Shown here one piece after another: positions 25,632 to 33,809 of a stretch of DNA of 64,000 nucleotides. The position numbers and the translations under genes were made by a program. Origin of the DNA: JAWPMT01 sp965242775 (lineage in GTDB: Bacteria > Bacteroidota > Bacteroidia > Cytophagales > Cyclobacteriaceae); NCBI GenBank assembly GCA_965242775.1, contig CBDETI010000034.1, positions 186,001 to 250,000 on the forward strand, read 5' to 3'. The notes under the pieces were generated by a model that saw only the letters and a program-made list of their open reading frames with translations, had not been told where the DNA came from and searched no databases. The first letter of the stretch is position 1; each line of letters starts with the position of its first letter.

Positions 25632-26156
25632 ATGAAATCAAACACATATCGTGCAATTATTTTGACAGTACTTGTACTATGCTCCCAATTCTTAAATGCC
25701 CAAAATTTTGAACAGAAAACAGGAGGTCATTGCTTCACATTGGCAATTCCAGATTATCTAACTAAAACCTATCAATTAAACGATGTAGCATCACTTCAAT
25801 ACATGAATGCATCAAAAGAAGCCTATGTAATGGTTATTGAAGACGCCAAAGATCACTTAAATGAAAATGGAATAAAGTTTACCGATTCAGAGGATTTTCT
25901 GAAAAATTTTATTGAAGATTATCAACTTGAAAGTAAGAACAGAAAGGTTGGTAAAATCAAAAATTTCGAATCTAACGATTACGGTCACAGCCAAGTCGAA
26001 ATGTCTTGGGATTCAGATGGAAGTAGCTTGTATATGCTGATCACTTCAGTTGAAACGCCAGATCATTTTTATAAAATTCTGTGTTGGACATTAAAAGAAT
26101 TTAAAAGCAAATTCAAGGATGACTACCAAAGAATTTCTAAATCTTTGATGGAGTAA
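25632..26156 (+). CDS. cassette 18: secreted protein, possibly PsbP/DUF1795-like
   Basis: The protein has 174 residues with a signal peptide (about 1-23, ending LNAQ). The mature part begins CFTLAIPDYLTKTYQLNDVASLQYMN and later has a repeated strand pattern like the PsbP/DcrB fold, which is only a resemblance. It is followed 23 bases later by a second secreted protein in the same unit, whose ends match (GTTAGCATC / GATGCTAAC). Confidence 0.55.
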   Translation: MKSNTYRAIILTVLVLCSQFLNAQNFEQKTGGHCFTLAIPDYLTKTYQLNDVASLQYMNASKEAYVMVIEDAKDHLNENGIKFTDSEDFLKNFIEDYQLESKNRKVGKIKNFESNDYGHSQVEMSWDSDGSSLYMLITSVETPDHFYKILCWTLKEFKSKFKDDYQRISKSLME

Positions 26157-26179
26157 TAGCGAAAGAGAACAAGTCAATT

Positions 26180-27124
26180 ATGGGGAATTACAAACTGAAA
26201 ATTTTTCTTCTATTCGTTTATACTTTGCCTCTAAGCTTGAGTGCCCAATTCTTTAGTGGAGAGATTACTTATGAAACAAAGATTATCCCTAAGTCAGACA
26301 CGCTGAACTTAGAAGAGATAATGGAATTGAAGCACGGAACAATAGCTTCGTATGTTATCACCTCGAAGCACTATAAATCGTCTTACTTTAAGGATGGTAA
26401 ATACAGCTATTCTTATACATACATTGACGAAACTAAGAGGATGTATGATGACTATGCCGATAAGCCATATATTACATATCGAGATTCGAGAAAGGTAAAC
26501 TTCGAATACTATGGATCACAAATTTTTAAAGACAGTACAACTACAATTCTAGGTCATGAATGCTACATGGTAGCAACAGACTCTGAATATGGAAAATCCA
26601 AAACATATTACTCAGATAAAATAAAGGTTGATTATTCCGGTTTTGAGGGTCACCAAGTTGGCAATTGGTATAATAAACTCAAAGAAGTCGATGGAGCAAT
26701 AACAATGAAGACAGTCACTGAACTTGAAACACACTACGAAATTCAAGAGGCAGTAAAAATTGATAGAAGAAAAGTGAAGATGAAGGAATTTGAATTACCG
26801 AAAAAACCTATCGCTGCTTCATTCACAGCTCTCGACTCAAACGCTGAGATGAGACCTCCTTCTGATCAACAAATTCAATGTTATCAACAGAAAACTGGAG
26901 AAGCTTCAAAAGAAGGGGGTGAGAAATTTACTAGTTATGTGAGCTTCTTACTTCAAAAAGATGGAGAAATAAAATTCATCGAGCCATACCAAAAGGATCC
27001 TGAAGGTCTCTACAAAGCAGCAGTAGATATTGTAGAAAACTGCGGATTTCAATTCAGCCCAGGAAAAATTGATGGAAAATCTGTAGACTCACAAGTATTC
27101 TTTCCTGTTGAATTCCTGAAGTAG
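26180..27124 (+). CDS. cassette 18: secreted protein with GLPGLI-like start and TonB-like C-terminus
   Basis: The protein has 314 residues with a signal peptide (about 1-21). The first two thirds resemble GLPGLI-type Bacteroidota proteins (FFSGEITYET, then tyrosine-rich strands). The last ~70 residues (YVSFLLQKDGEIKFIEPYQ, AAVDIVENCGFQFSPGKIDGK, FFPVEFLK) look like a TonB C-terminal domain, which normally contacts outer-membrane receptors. No membrane anchor for energy transduction is present, so it is not a complete TonB. It is probably co-transcribed with the gene before it. Confidence 0.55.
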   Translation: MGNYKLKIFLLFVYTLPLSLSAQFFSGEITYETKIIPKSDTLNLEEIMELKHGTIASYVITSKHYKSSYFKDGKYSYSYTYIDETKRMYDDYADKPYITYRDSRKVNFEYYGSQIFKDSTTTILGHECYMVATDSEYGKSKTYYSDKIKVDYSGFEGHQVGNWYNKLKEVDGAITMKTVTELETHYEIQEAVKIDRRKVKMKEFELPKKPIAASFTALDSNAEMRPPSDQQIQCYQQKTGEASKEGGEKFTSYVSFLLQKDGEIKFIEPYQKDPEGLYKAAVDIVENCGFQFSPGKIDGKSVDSQVFFPVEFLK

Positions 27125-27134
27125 TATGAAGATG

Positions 27135-27436
27135 CTAACAAACGATAAACTCAATGAGCAAACTGAGCCGCCTGCAATATGCCAACATGCTTCTAGCATA
27201 CCTCAGTGCGATCCAACCGCCAATCTGCGCCCCTTGCCTGCTCGCCAACGCCAAAGCCTAGGCGGGGGATTCGGCAGGCAGGTTCTGCCAGCGACTGTTT
27301 CTTTCTGACAGTTTTGTGGTTCTGGATTTTCACTTTCTTGACGCGGTGGTGTTCGGAACAGTTGTGCGTATGGCACAGATCAGCTAGTTTAGTATGTCCA
27401 CAAAGTGAGAGCACACGACTCGTACATGGACGTGAT
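27135..27436 (+). repeat. attC-like site 18 (302 bp, degenerate and chimeric)
   Basis: The 5' part (CTAACAAACGATAAACTCAA) is of class C, while the 3' part (GACTCGTACATGGACGTGAT) is of the site 17 family with GTGA instead of GTTA. The arms do not pair. The interior holds extra GC-rich sequence around 27225-27295. Confidence 0.65.
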
Positions 27437-27456
27437 CAACTTTTAGAATCTGAAAA

Positions 27457-28326
27457 ATGAAAAAAATAGTAACGCTTACCTTCATTACTTTTATCTGCCA
27501 TACTTCATGGGGGCAAACAAACATTTTTCCTTCCTCAGGAAACGTTGGGATAGGAACAGCTTCACCTAATGCTCAGCTTGATATCAGGTCAGGTTATGTT
27601 TTAGCGAGTGACGCCTCTAACGGTAGCAACGCCGCATTCATTCAAGGAAATTCGACTTATGCCTACTTTGGTAGTACATCTTCAACTCTTAAAATCGCTC
27701 TAGGAAATAGCACCAAATACGATTTTATGGTAATTGATCCAGTTGGTGGGGGTGTCGGAATTGGAACAGCTTCACCTAATGCCAAGCTTGATATACGGTC
27801 AGGCTATGTTTTAGCAAGTGACGCCTCTAACGGCAGCAACGCCGCATTCATCCAAGGAAATTCGACTTATGCCTACTTTGGTAGTACATCTTCAACTCTT
27901 AAAATCGCTCTAGGAAATAGCACCAAATACGATTTTATGGTAATTGATCCAGCTGGTGGGGGTGTCGGAATTGGAACAGCTTCACCAGACGCTAAATTGG
28001 CAGTGAAAGGAGATATCCATGCTCAAGAAGTAAGGGTGGACCTGAATGGTACAATAGCACCAGATTTTGTTTTTGGAGAAACTTACAATCTTCGGTCCCT
28101 GGCTGAAACCGAAAAATATATCCGAGTGAACAAGCACTTACCTGAAATTCCATCAGCCGCAGAAATGGAAGAACATGGATTCGAATTGAAAGAGATGAAT
28201 TTGAAGCTGCTTCAAAAGGTTGAGGAGCTAACGCTTTATATGATCGACATGAACAAGCAGATGCAAAATCTAAAATCGGCAAATCAAGAACTCAAGGAAA
28301 AGGTCCGGAGACTTGAAAATGAATAA
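27457..28326 (+). CDS. cassette 19: secreted tail-fibre/TMF-type repeat protein
   Basis: The protein has 289 residues with a signal peptide (about 1-20). Two 70-residue repeats, starting VGIGTASPNAQLDIRSG and VGIGTASPNAKLDIRSG, are followed by a third VGIGTASPDAKLAVKG start. The C-terminal part (AETEKYIRVNKHLPEIPS then a long coiled coil to the end) is typical of Bacteroidota surface proteins with phage-fibre-like repeats. It is probably a trimeric surface fibre. The previous attC core is damaged, and this unit's ends do not match each other, unlike most others. Confidence 0.75.
   Translation: MKKIVTLTFITFICHTSWGQTNIFPSSGNVGIGTASPNAQLDIRSGYVLASDASNGSNAAFIQGNSTYAYFGSTSSTLKIALGNSTKYDFMVIDPVGGGVGIGTASPNAKLDIRSGYVLASDASNGSNAAFIQGNSTYAYFGSTSSTLKIALGNSTKYDFMVIDPAGGGVGIGTASPDAKLAVKGDIHAQEVRVDLNGTIAPDFVFGETYNLRSLAETEKYIRVNKHLPEIPSAAEMEEHGFELKEMNLKLLQKVEELTLYMIDMNKQMQNLKSANQELKEKVRRLENE
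27543..27962 (+). repeat. two tandem 210-bp coding repeats
   Basis: The repeats span about 27543-27752 and 27753-27962 within the fibre gene and are almost identical at the DNA level, differing at only a few third positions and one Val/Ala codon. This points to recent duplication or gene conversion and a potential for unit-number change. Confidence 0.8.
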
Positions 28327-28330
28327 TACC

Positions 28331-28441
28331 ATAACATACGCTAAAATGAATATATGAACCGACACTCGCAAAAAGACTCGGCGAAACATAAACTGCTGTC
28401 CCTTAGCAATGGGCCCCATACTCATTTCAGCCAGGCGTTGG
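28331..28441 (+). repeat. attC-like site 19 (short form, class A)
   Basis: ATAACATACGCTAAAATGA pairs with TCATTTCAGCCAGGCGTTGG; the 3' core is GTTGG. Length is 111 bp. Confidence 0.75.
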
Positions 28442-28449
28442 TCTCCATA

Positions 28450-29028
28450 TTACCAGACCTTCACATCGTAGGTTTTCAAAAGACTTTCCTGAAAAGGCTC
28501 TAACCTTTTTGTAAACTGATATTCATAATTATCCTTATACTTAGTCAATTTTGCGTAATCTGAACTTTCGAGAAGTAACTGTTTTAAAACAAGAATTCTA
28601 TGAACGTTAAATATCGAAAAAGCAATTTGATCGTTAGAAAGACTTCCCCCTTCTTTTAAATGAACTTCTAGGCGTTTTAAAGTATCTGCAAACGCTACAA
28701 TCTCATGCTCAAATGTCCGATACCACTCATAAAACGAACTAACAGCCTCTATTTCTTTATTGCTCAATAAATTTAGCTGGGATACAATGTTTTCGTAAAC
28801 TACAAACCTGCTATGTTCAAAAAAGAAAACTTTCACATTACCCTCATTCTCAATTCTCTCTTTATGCTTTTCAAAGAACCCTTCCATTGCTAGTAGAGTT
28901 TTCCTCCAACTCCTAATATCTCTCTGAATTTGAAATCTTAATCTAACTCTGGTTCTTAACCTTTGCATTAACCAAACGACAAAAGCAAGAATAGCAGAAA
29001 GTAGAATGGTAACAATTTCCTTGGTCAT
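28450..29028 (-). CDS. cassette 20: membrane-anchored helical protein on the opposite strand
   Basis: The protein has 192 residues with one N-terminal membrane helix (about 4-21), a basic region (RLRTRVRLRFQIQRD) and then a long charged helical domain. No family recognised. It is the only gene in the main array read against the array direction, and it ends nine bases from the left junction, so it must use a promoter of its own at its right side. Unit ends match (GTTGGTCTCC / GGAGACCGAC), which shows the inverted gene is a true cassette. Confidence 0.65.
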   Translation of the reverse strand: MTKEIVTILLSAILAFVVWLMQRLRTRVRLRFQIQRDIRSWRKTLLAMEGFFEKHKERIENEGNVKVFFFEHSRFVVYENIVSQLNLLSNKEIEAVSSFYEWYRTFEHEIVAFADTLKRLEVHLKEGGSLSNDQIAFSIFNVHRILVLKQLLLESSDYAKLTKYKDNYEYQFTKRLEPFQESLLKTYDVKVW

Positions 29029-29071
29029 ACCTCAAGTTACAAACTGGACTGGAATTCGTAAACAACGGAGA

Positions 29072-29316
29072 CCGACAATATGTATAAGGCATCTGCTTAC
29101 GTGCTTGCTACAAACTGCATCGGGGGCTTGACCGTTTCGTCTGCCCCCGAGAAAGATTTGTGCTGTTTGGACGACTTTAGCTCCCGGGAGTTTTCCACTT
29201 CAGGATATACCGCTATTTGCAAACTTTGGAAGAACCGCCTTGCCGGCCGCGACAGACTTCACTACTTTAGTGCTATCCATAAAGTGAGAACACACGCCTC
29301 ATACATCGACGTTAGA
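29072..29316 (+). repeat. attC-like site 20 (long form)
   Basis: CCGACAATATGTATAAGGC pairs with GCCTCATACATCGACGTTAG. The 5' box is CCGAC rather than NTAAC, matching this cassette's own GTTGG start. Length is 245 bp. Related to site 17. Confidence 0.75.
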
Positions 29317-29803
29317 GGCGCCATACGACTCGCCTGCCGGACAAGTCTGATCACCCTTCCGTCTGTTGATGGCGTACCTCCGATAAATCCATCTCAGCAT
29401 AATCCGGTTGGCTTAAGCCCGTTATCGCACAAATAACCACCCCGGTCTTCCCCAACCGCTTTCTTTCATATTCTCAGGATTCCTTCATATCTTGAACTAG
29501 GCTTACGCGATCGTCACCTTCCATTTCACGCAGGAAAAGTGGATAAACCTATTCTTGACATTCGAATTTGGACGAAGCATTTCAAGAAATGATAGTTTAA
29601 TATCTTATCAGAACTATATCACGTGCTCCTCTGGCCTGGAAAGAAACTACGAATTGGAGCAGTTCCGTGGGTCGGCCGACCCAGTCGCGAGGGCGGGAAG
29701 GATTTTGGGTGGAAGCTTGACTGGGTCTTGAGTTTTTTGCTTCGTTTTTGGGTTAAGCCAAAAATGAAGGCCCGCCTGGCAAGGCTTTGTGGTTAGCCAA
29801 AGG
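29317..29803. other. non-coding stretch in the array, no gene seen
   Basis: No open frame here looks real. The stretch holds GC-rich patches (around 29440 and 29670-29700, with GTCGGCCGACCCA) and is probably a cassette whose gene has been lost. Confidence 0.4.
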
Positions 29804-29868
29804 TTCACTATTTTGGTGGGAGTGTGCTAAGGCGGAGCGGACGCCTCTTAGCCAGACGTTGCCGGGAA
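29804..29868 (+). repeat. 3' half of an attC-like site
   Basis: TTCACTATTTTGG at 29804 is the interior box of the long sites, and CTCTTAGCCAGACGTTGCC at the end is a normal 3' arm with spacer and core. No matching 5' arm was found upstream. Confidence 0.55.
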
Positions 29869-29907
29869 AGGGCATAACCAAAGAAATTGTCGATTTACAA
29901 ACTCTCC

Positions 29908-31041
29908 ATGAAACTCCTAAGCTTATTAATTTTAATTCTGTTCCTAGTTACTTCATGTAATTCTCCTGAAGGATCAGAAAACAATTCCTCCAAACCAGAT
30001 CTTGACAGCTTAGCCAACTACCTCACTAAAGAAAAAGAGATTCCAAGTATCGCAATCGGGATTGTAAAGGACGGCAAGGTGGTTTTGGAGACCGCATACG
30101 GATATGCTAATCTGGAAGAGCAGATCCCAGCAGACGAAAAGACGCTTTATCAGCTGGGTTCTATAACAAAAATATTCACAGGAAGGGTGCTAGCGCATTT
30201 AGTGGCAGAAGAGAAAATGTCATTAAATGACACGCTAGCTAACTATTTCCCAGGTACAAACTTTCCAAGAGATACAGAAGGTAAAGAGATTACGATCAGG
30301 GATGTGGCCACTCATTCCGGAGAATTTCCGGCCTACCCTGCGAACTTGCAGCGAATTGATCCAGATCCAATCAGGGGTTTTTCCAAGGAAGAACTGCTGA
30401 AAGGAATAGAAATGATGAAGATGGATACCGCTATCGGATCTCAGTTTTACTACTCCAACTTTGGATACGGAGTTCTTGCAACAGCTATGGAAAACTCGAC
30501 TAATAAGAGCTTGTCTGAACTGATGCAGGAATACATACTCTCTCCTTACAATATGGAAAACACTTCGCTATTTATTAATGACAAGGTTAAGGAAAGATTG
30601 GCCGTCCCGTACTTGGATGTGACCCCAAATACTCGGACAGAGCCATGGGAGATGGGGGCAATGGCAGGTTCCGGAAACATGTTTAGTTCCATTTCGGATC
30701 TAAATATGTTAATTCTAAACCTGTTAACTGATGACACGATAAACAGAATCCAACAAGGCAGGCACTTCAAATTTCCAAATCATGAAAATTGGTATTATGG
30801 ACTGGGAGTTTTCATAGTTGACTCTAAAAAGTGGAATACTGAAGCGGTGTTTCATGGAAGTGACATAGATGGCTATGCAGGTAACCTGCAAATTTATCCA
30901 GAACACAATTTCGGTTATGCAATTCTGACTAATTGGGGAGAAGGAGATGCCGTTCGTGAATCTATAACCGCTATAGACCAAGCTATTAGGAGTTTCTACC
31001 TGGAATCAGAACTAAAACAGGACTCACTCGACGGAGAATGA
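29908..31041 (+). CDS. serine hydrolase lipoprotein, class C beta-lactamase-like
   Basis: The protein has 377 residues from the ATG at 29908, chosen because it gives a proper lipoprotein signal (MKLLSLLILILFLVTSC); another start lies seven codons upstream. Motifs: SITK in LYQLGSITKIF (SxxK), YSN in FYYSNFGYGV, and a late GSDIDGY region where the KTG/HxG motif would be. The family includes peptidases and esterases as well as beta-lactamases. The gene sits between two 3' half-sites, so it seems to be cassette cargo whose own 5' attC arms are lost. Confidence 0.8.
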   Translation: MKLLSLLILILFLVTSCNSPEGSENNSSKPDLDSLANYLTKEKEIPSIAIGIVKDGKVVLETAYGYANLEEQIPADEKTLYQLGSITKIFTGRVLAHLVAEEKMSLNDTLANYFPGTNFPRDTEGKEITIRDVATHSGEFPAYPANLQRIDPDPIRGFSKEELLKGIEMMKMDTAIGSQFYYSNFGYGVLATAMENSTNKSLSELMQEYILSPYNMENTSLFINDKVKERLAVPYLDVTPNTRTEPWEMGAMAGSGNMFSSISDLNMLILNLLTDDTINRIQQGRHFKFPNHENWYYGLGVFIVDSKKWNTEAVFHGSDIDGYAGNLQIYPEHNFGYAILTNWGEGDAVRESITAIDQAIRSFYLESELKQDSLDGE

Positions 31042-31059
31042 AATATTATGAATCGAAAA

Positions 31060-31104
31060 AAACGCTTATCAAGCTCGGAGGCCAGCGCCATATCTAGGCG
31101 TTGT
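31060..31104 (+). repeat. 3' half of an attC-like site (site 3 type)
   Basis: The stretch AAGCTCGGAGGCC followed by GCGCCATATCTAGGCGTTG copies the right end of site 3. No 5' arm precedes it; the serine hydrolase stop is only about 20 bases before. Confidence 0.65.
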
Positions 31105-31118
31105 ATGCCATTTCGTAG

Positions 31119-31700
31119 ATGCAGATATCACCTCTCATAGAATATTTTAACTCCTTTCTCCCTCTAACTGAAGAGGAGACTGCTGAGCTTGAAAAGCGGG
31201 TTAAACCTAAGACTGTAAAGAGAAGACAATTCATTTTATCTTCTGGAGATGTCTGCAAACACTACAGTTTCATTATTGAAGGGTGCTTCAAAATGTACAA
31301 AGTGGGTGAAGACGGTAAAGAGCACAATCTGCATTTCGCGGTAGAAAACCAGTGGATCACAGACATTGGGAGCTTTCATTCCGAGCAGTCAAGCCAATTG
31401 TATATAGAAGCCATTGAACCTTCGAGTATCGTACAGATATCCAAGCAAGATTTGATTTACTTCTATGAGCAAAGCATCAAATTCAATCGAATTTTTCGTG
31501 TAATTGTGGAGAATGAATTTGTGCTTTTGCAAAACCGATTACTTCAAGCCATTAGCACATCTGCCGAACAGCGCTACCTGGAATTCATCGAACTCTACCC
31601 CAATCTTTTCAATCGGATTTCCAACGTTCAGGTGGCATCTTACCTTGGCATTACCCCCGAATTCCTCAGTAACATCCGTAAAAAACTGAGCCAATCTTAA
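31119..31700 (+). CDS. Crp/Fnr-family transcriptional regulator
   Basis: The protein has 193 residues. The N-terminal cyclic-nucleotide-binding-like beta-barrel (about 15-115, GDVCKHYSFIIEGCFKMYK) is followed by a helix and a C-terminal winged helix (NVQVASYLGITPEFLSNIRKKL). Members of this Bacteroidota group commonly control one nearby operon. It is followed by a DUF4440 protein and a quinone-reductase-like enzyme in the same unit, which it probably controls. It starts 19 bases after the junction. Confidence 0.85.
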   Translation: MQISPLIEYFNSFLPLTEEETAELEKRVKPKTVKRRQFILSSGDVCKHYSFIIEGCFKMYKVGEDGKEHNLHFAVENQWITDIGSFHSEQSSQLYIEAIEPSSIVQISKQDLIYFYEQSIKFNRIFRVIVENEFVLLQNRLLQAISTSAEQRYLEFIELYPNLFNRISNVQVASYLGITPEFLSNIRKKLSQS

Positions 31701-31786
31701 GATAGTTTAAGACTCCTTCTTAAAGTTCCTTATAGGTCTATTCTAAAGGCTATCCAGACTTTTGTATTGTACAAAAAAACGAACAA

Positions 31787-32275
31787 ATGAAGAAGTCTAT
31801 TCTATTCATGCTGGTACTGCCGGTTTTGGTAGTCAGCTCAGAAGCGAAATCAAACTTTAAAAATAAAAGTGAAGAAATTATGCAAAAACAAGACAAAGAA
31901 GCAATCGAGGCATTGCTGCAGACGTACAAAAAGTCATTGAACACCTCAGACGCCACATTAGCACAGAGCCTTTACACTAAAGACGGAATTTTTATGCCTA
32001 CTGAAGCTCCATCTGCTATAGGAAGTGAGAACATCCTCAAATCGTATGAATTCATCTTCACTCAAATTCAATTGAATATTGAATTCTACATTGACGAAAT
32101 TACCGTTGAAGGTGACTTTGCATTCGCGGTTACAAGTTCAAAAGGGATAACTCTTATTCATGCAATTGGAGAAACGATTCCTGAAGCTAATAGAGAGCTA
32201 TTTGTATTTGAAAAGGTGAATGGTGAATGGAAAATCGCTCGATACATGTTTAACAAAACAGAACCAAAAGGTTAA
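31787..32275 (+). CDS. secreted DUF4440/SgcJ-type NTF2-like protein
   Basis: The protein has 162 residues with a signal-like N-terminus (about 1-20). After KQDKEAIEALLQTYKKSLNTSDATLAQSLYTKDGIF comes the usual cone-shaped NTF2 fold, ending VFEKVNGEWKIARYMFN. The stop overlaps the start of the next gene by one base (TAATG), so the two are coupled. It may bind a small molecule; no catalytic residues stand out. Confidence 0.8.
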   Translation: MKKSILFMLVLPVLVVSSEAKSNFKNKSEEIMQKQDKEAIEALLQTYKKSLNTSDATLAQSLYTKDGIFMPTEAPSAIGSENILKSYEFIFTQIQLNIEFYIDEITVEGDFAFAVTSSKGITLIHAIGETIPEANRELFVFEKVNGEWKIARYMFNKTEPKG

Positions 32276-33246
32276 TGAAAGCTGCAGTAACGACAAAAGC
32301 GGGAGTTCCGGAGGTTATAGAGATAAAACAAGTATCCCGACCAAAGGTAAAATCTGGTTGGGTACTGATTAAAGTAAAGGCCTTTGGACTAAATCGATCC
32401 GAACTTTTCACCCGTAGAGGCGAATCACCTGGCGTTGAGTTCCCACGAGTACAAGGAATCGAATGTGTGGGAGTAATAGAAGAGGATCCATCTGGGACCT
32501 ATAATAAGGGTCAACAGGTCGCAGCAATCATGGGAGGAATGGGGCGATTCTTCGATGGCGGCTATGCGGAGTACGCATTGGTTCCATTTGAAATTGTCTT
32601 TCCATTTGAAAGTAATTTAACCTGGGACATTCTCGGGGCGATACCAGAAATGTTTCAAACCGTATCTGGTTCTCTGAATCAGGCTCTTGAAATAAAATCA
32701 GGAGAAACTCTTCTCATCCGAGGTGGTACTTCATCAATTGGCATGCTTGCTTGTCAACTCGCAAAAACGAAGGGGTTGACTGTCATCTCAACAACCAGAA
32801 ATCCTGACAAGAAACGGTCCTTGTTTGAGAATGGAGCAGATCATGCAATGATCGATGACAGCCATGTAAAAGAACAGGTCAGGGATATATTTCCTGATGG
32901 AGTGAATAAAGTGCTTGAGCTTATTGGAACACGAACTTTGAAGGATTCATTAAAGTGCATTGGCCCGAAAGGGATGGTTTGCATGACAGGTATTCTTGGA
33001 AACGAGTGGACCGTGAAGGAGTTTACCCCGATGGGAGACATTCCATCACTAGGAAGGCTAACCGTTTACATGGGAGAATCGAAGAACTTATCTAAAAAAC
33101 TTCTTCAAGAATTTATTGATGAGGTAGAGCGGGGAACAATCAAATTGAATATTGACAAAGTCTTCAGCCTTGACCAAGTTGCAGAAGCTCATCAATACAT
33201 GGAGGATAACAAGGCAAAAGGTAAGATAGTGGTAGAAGTGGATTAA
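32275..33246 (+). CDS. zinc-type alcohol dehydrogenase-like / quinone oxidoreductase (MDR family)
   Basis: The protein has 323 residues. The GroES-like N-terminal half (VKAFGLNRSELFTRRGESPGVEFPRVQGIECVG, shown in part) lacks the Cys/His zinc ligands, as in NADPH:quinone oxidoreductases. The Rossmann half has the nucleotide motif LIRGGTSSIGMLACQLAK. It is translationally coupled to the DUF4440 gene and probably controlled by the Crp/Fnr gene upstream. The likely role is NADPH-dependent reduction of a quinone or enone, perhaps in stress response. Confidence 0.85.
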   Translation: MKAAVTTKAGVPEVIEIKQVSRPKVKSGWVLIKVKAFGLNRSELFTRRGESPGVEFPRVQGIECVGVIEEDPSGTYNKGQQVAAIMGGMGRFFDGGYAEYALVPFEIVFPFESNLTWDILGAIPEMFQTVSGSLNQALEIKSGETLLIRGGTSSIGMLACQLAKTKGLTVISTTRNPDKKRSLFENGADHAMIDDSHVKEQVRDIFPDGVNKVLELIGTRTLKDSLKCIGPKGMVCMTGILGNEWTVKEFTPMGDIPSLGRLTVYMGESKNLSKKLLQEFIDEVERGTIKLNIDKVFSLDQVAEAHQYMEDNKAKGKIVVEVD

Positions 33247-33254
33247 TCGGCATG

Positions 33255-33366
33255 CCACAAACACTAAAATTAATATGCAAACTGAGCTCTTTGATAGGAT
33301 GTTGCAAACAGGAAATTTCAGTGCTTCTAGCAGTGGGGCCCATAACTCATTTTAGTTGGACCTTAC
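33255..33366 (+). repeat. attC-like site 22 (short form, class A, degenerate)
   Basis: The 5' box is CCACAAACACTAAAATTAA and the 3' arm TCATTTTAGTTGGACCTTAC, with CCTTA in place of CGTTA. The stem is otherwise kept. Length is about 112 bp. Confidence 0.75.
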
Positions 33367-33414
33367 CTGTAATAAGTCATTCGCACCTAAATTACCCTAG
33401 AGTAGAGAGAAATT

Positions 33415-33795
33415 ATGGATGCCCAAGAATTTATAAAGTCGTACGAAATTGCTCTAAGAACTCAAGATTGGAAAATTGTTGAACCCTTGATTTCGTCAAT
33501 TGCAAGTGTCACTTTCTCCGATGGAACAATACATATTGGAAAAGACAATGTTCAAAAGGCATTTGAGAAAAATTTTTCCATGATCAAGAGCGAAAAATAT
33601 ATAATTGAAAATGTTAATTGGTTGATCAAAGAAGAGCTTTATGGTGTCTATCTATTCGAATTCAGATGGACGGGAATAGTCAATGGCAATTCAGTTTCTG
33701 GAAGTGGATATGGAACATCAGTAATTAGGAAAGAAGAAGGAAAGTGGAAATTGCTTACTGAACATCTTGGAAGAAAATCCAATAGCGGCGAGTGA
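33415..33795 (+). CDS. cassette 23: small NTF2-like protein
   Basis: The protein has 126 residues, is cytoplasmic, and is a compact NTF2/SnoaL-like fold: FIKSYEIALRTQDWKIVEPLI, VTFSDGTIHIGKDNVQKAFEKNF (cut at key parts), and GYGTSVIRKEEGKWKLLTEH at the end. It differs from the secreted DUF4440 protein upstream. Unit ends match (TTACCTGTA / TACAGGTAA). Function unknown. Confidence 0.75.
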   Translation: MDAQEFIKSYEIALRTQDWKIVEPLISSIASVTFSDGTIHIGKDNVQKAFEKNFSMIKSEKYIIENVNWLIKEELYGVYLFEFRWTGIVNGNSVSGSGYGTSVIRKEEGKWKLLTEHLGRKSNSGE

Positions 33796-33809
33796 TTAAT
33801 TCAATACAG

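Noticed and set aside
27206..27460. Open frames across attC site 18, on both strands
   Set aside because: They lie wholly in the site's GC-rich interior and change with the attC sequence; no family pattern.
5053..29316. Repeats considered as a CRISPR array or as REP/BIME elements
   Set aside because: The repeats are long, imperfect palindromes separated by whole genes, not short direct repeats with uniform spacers; the unit-specific end complementarity is unlike REP elements.
29080..29436. Open frame of 118 codons over attC site 20
   Set aside because: It spans the paired arms and interior of the site and has no recognisable protein pattern.
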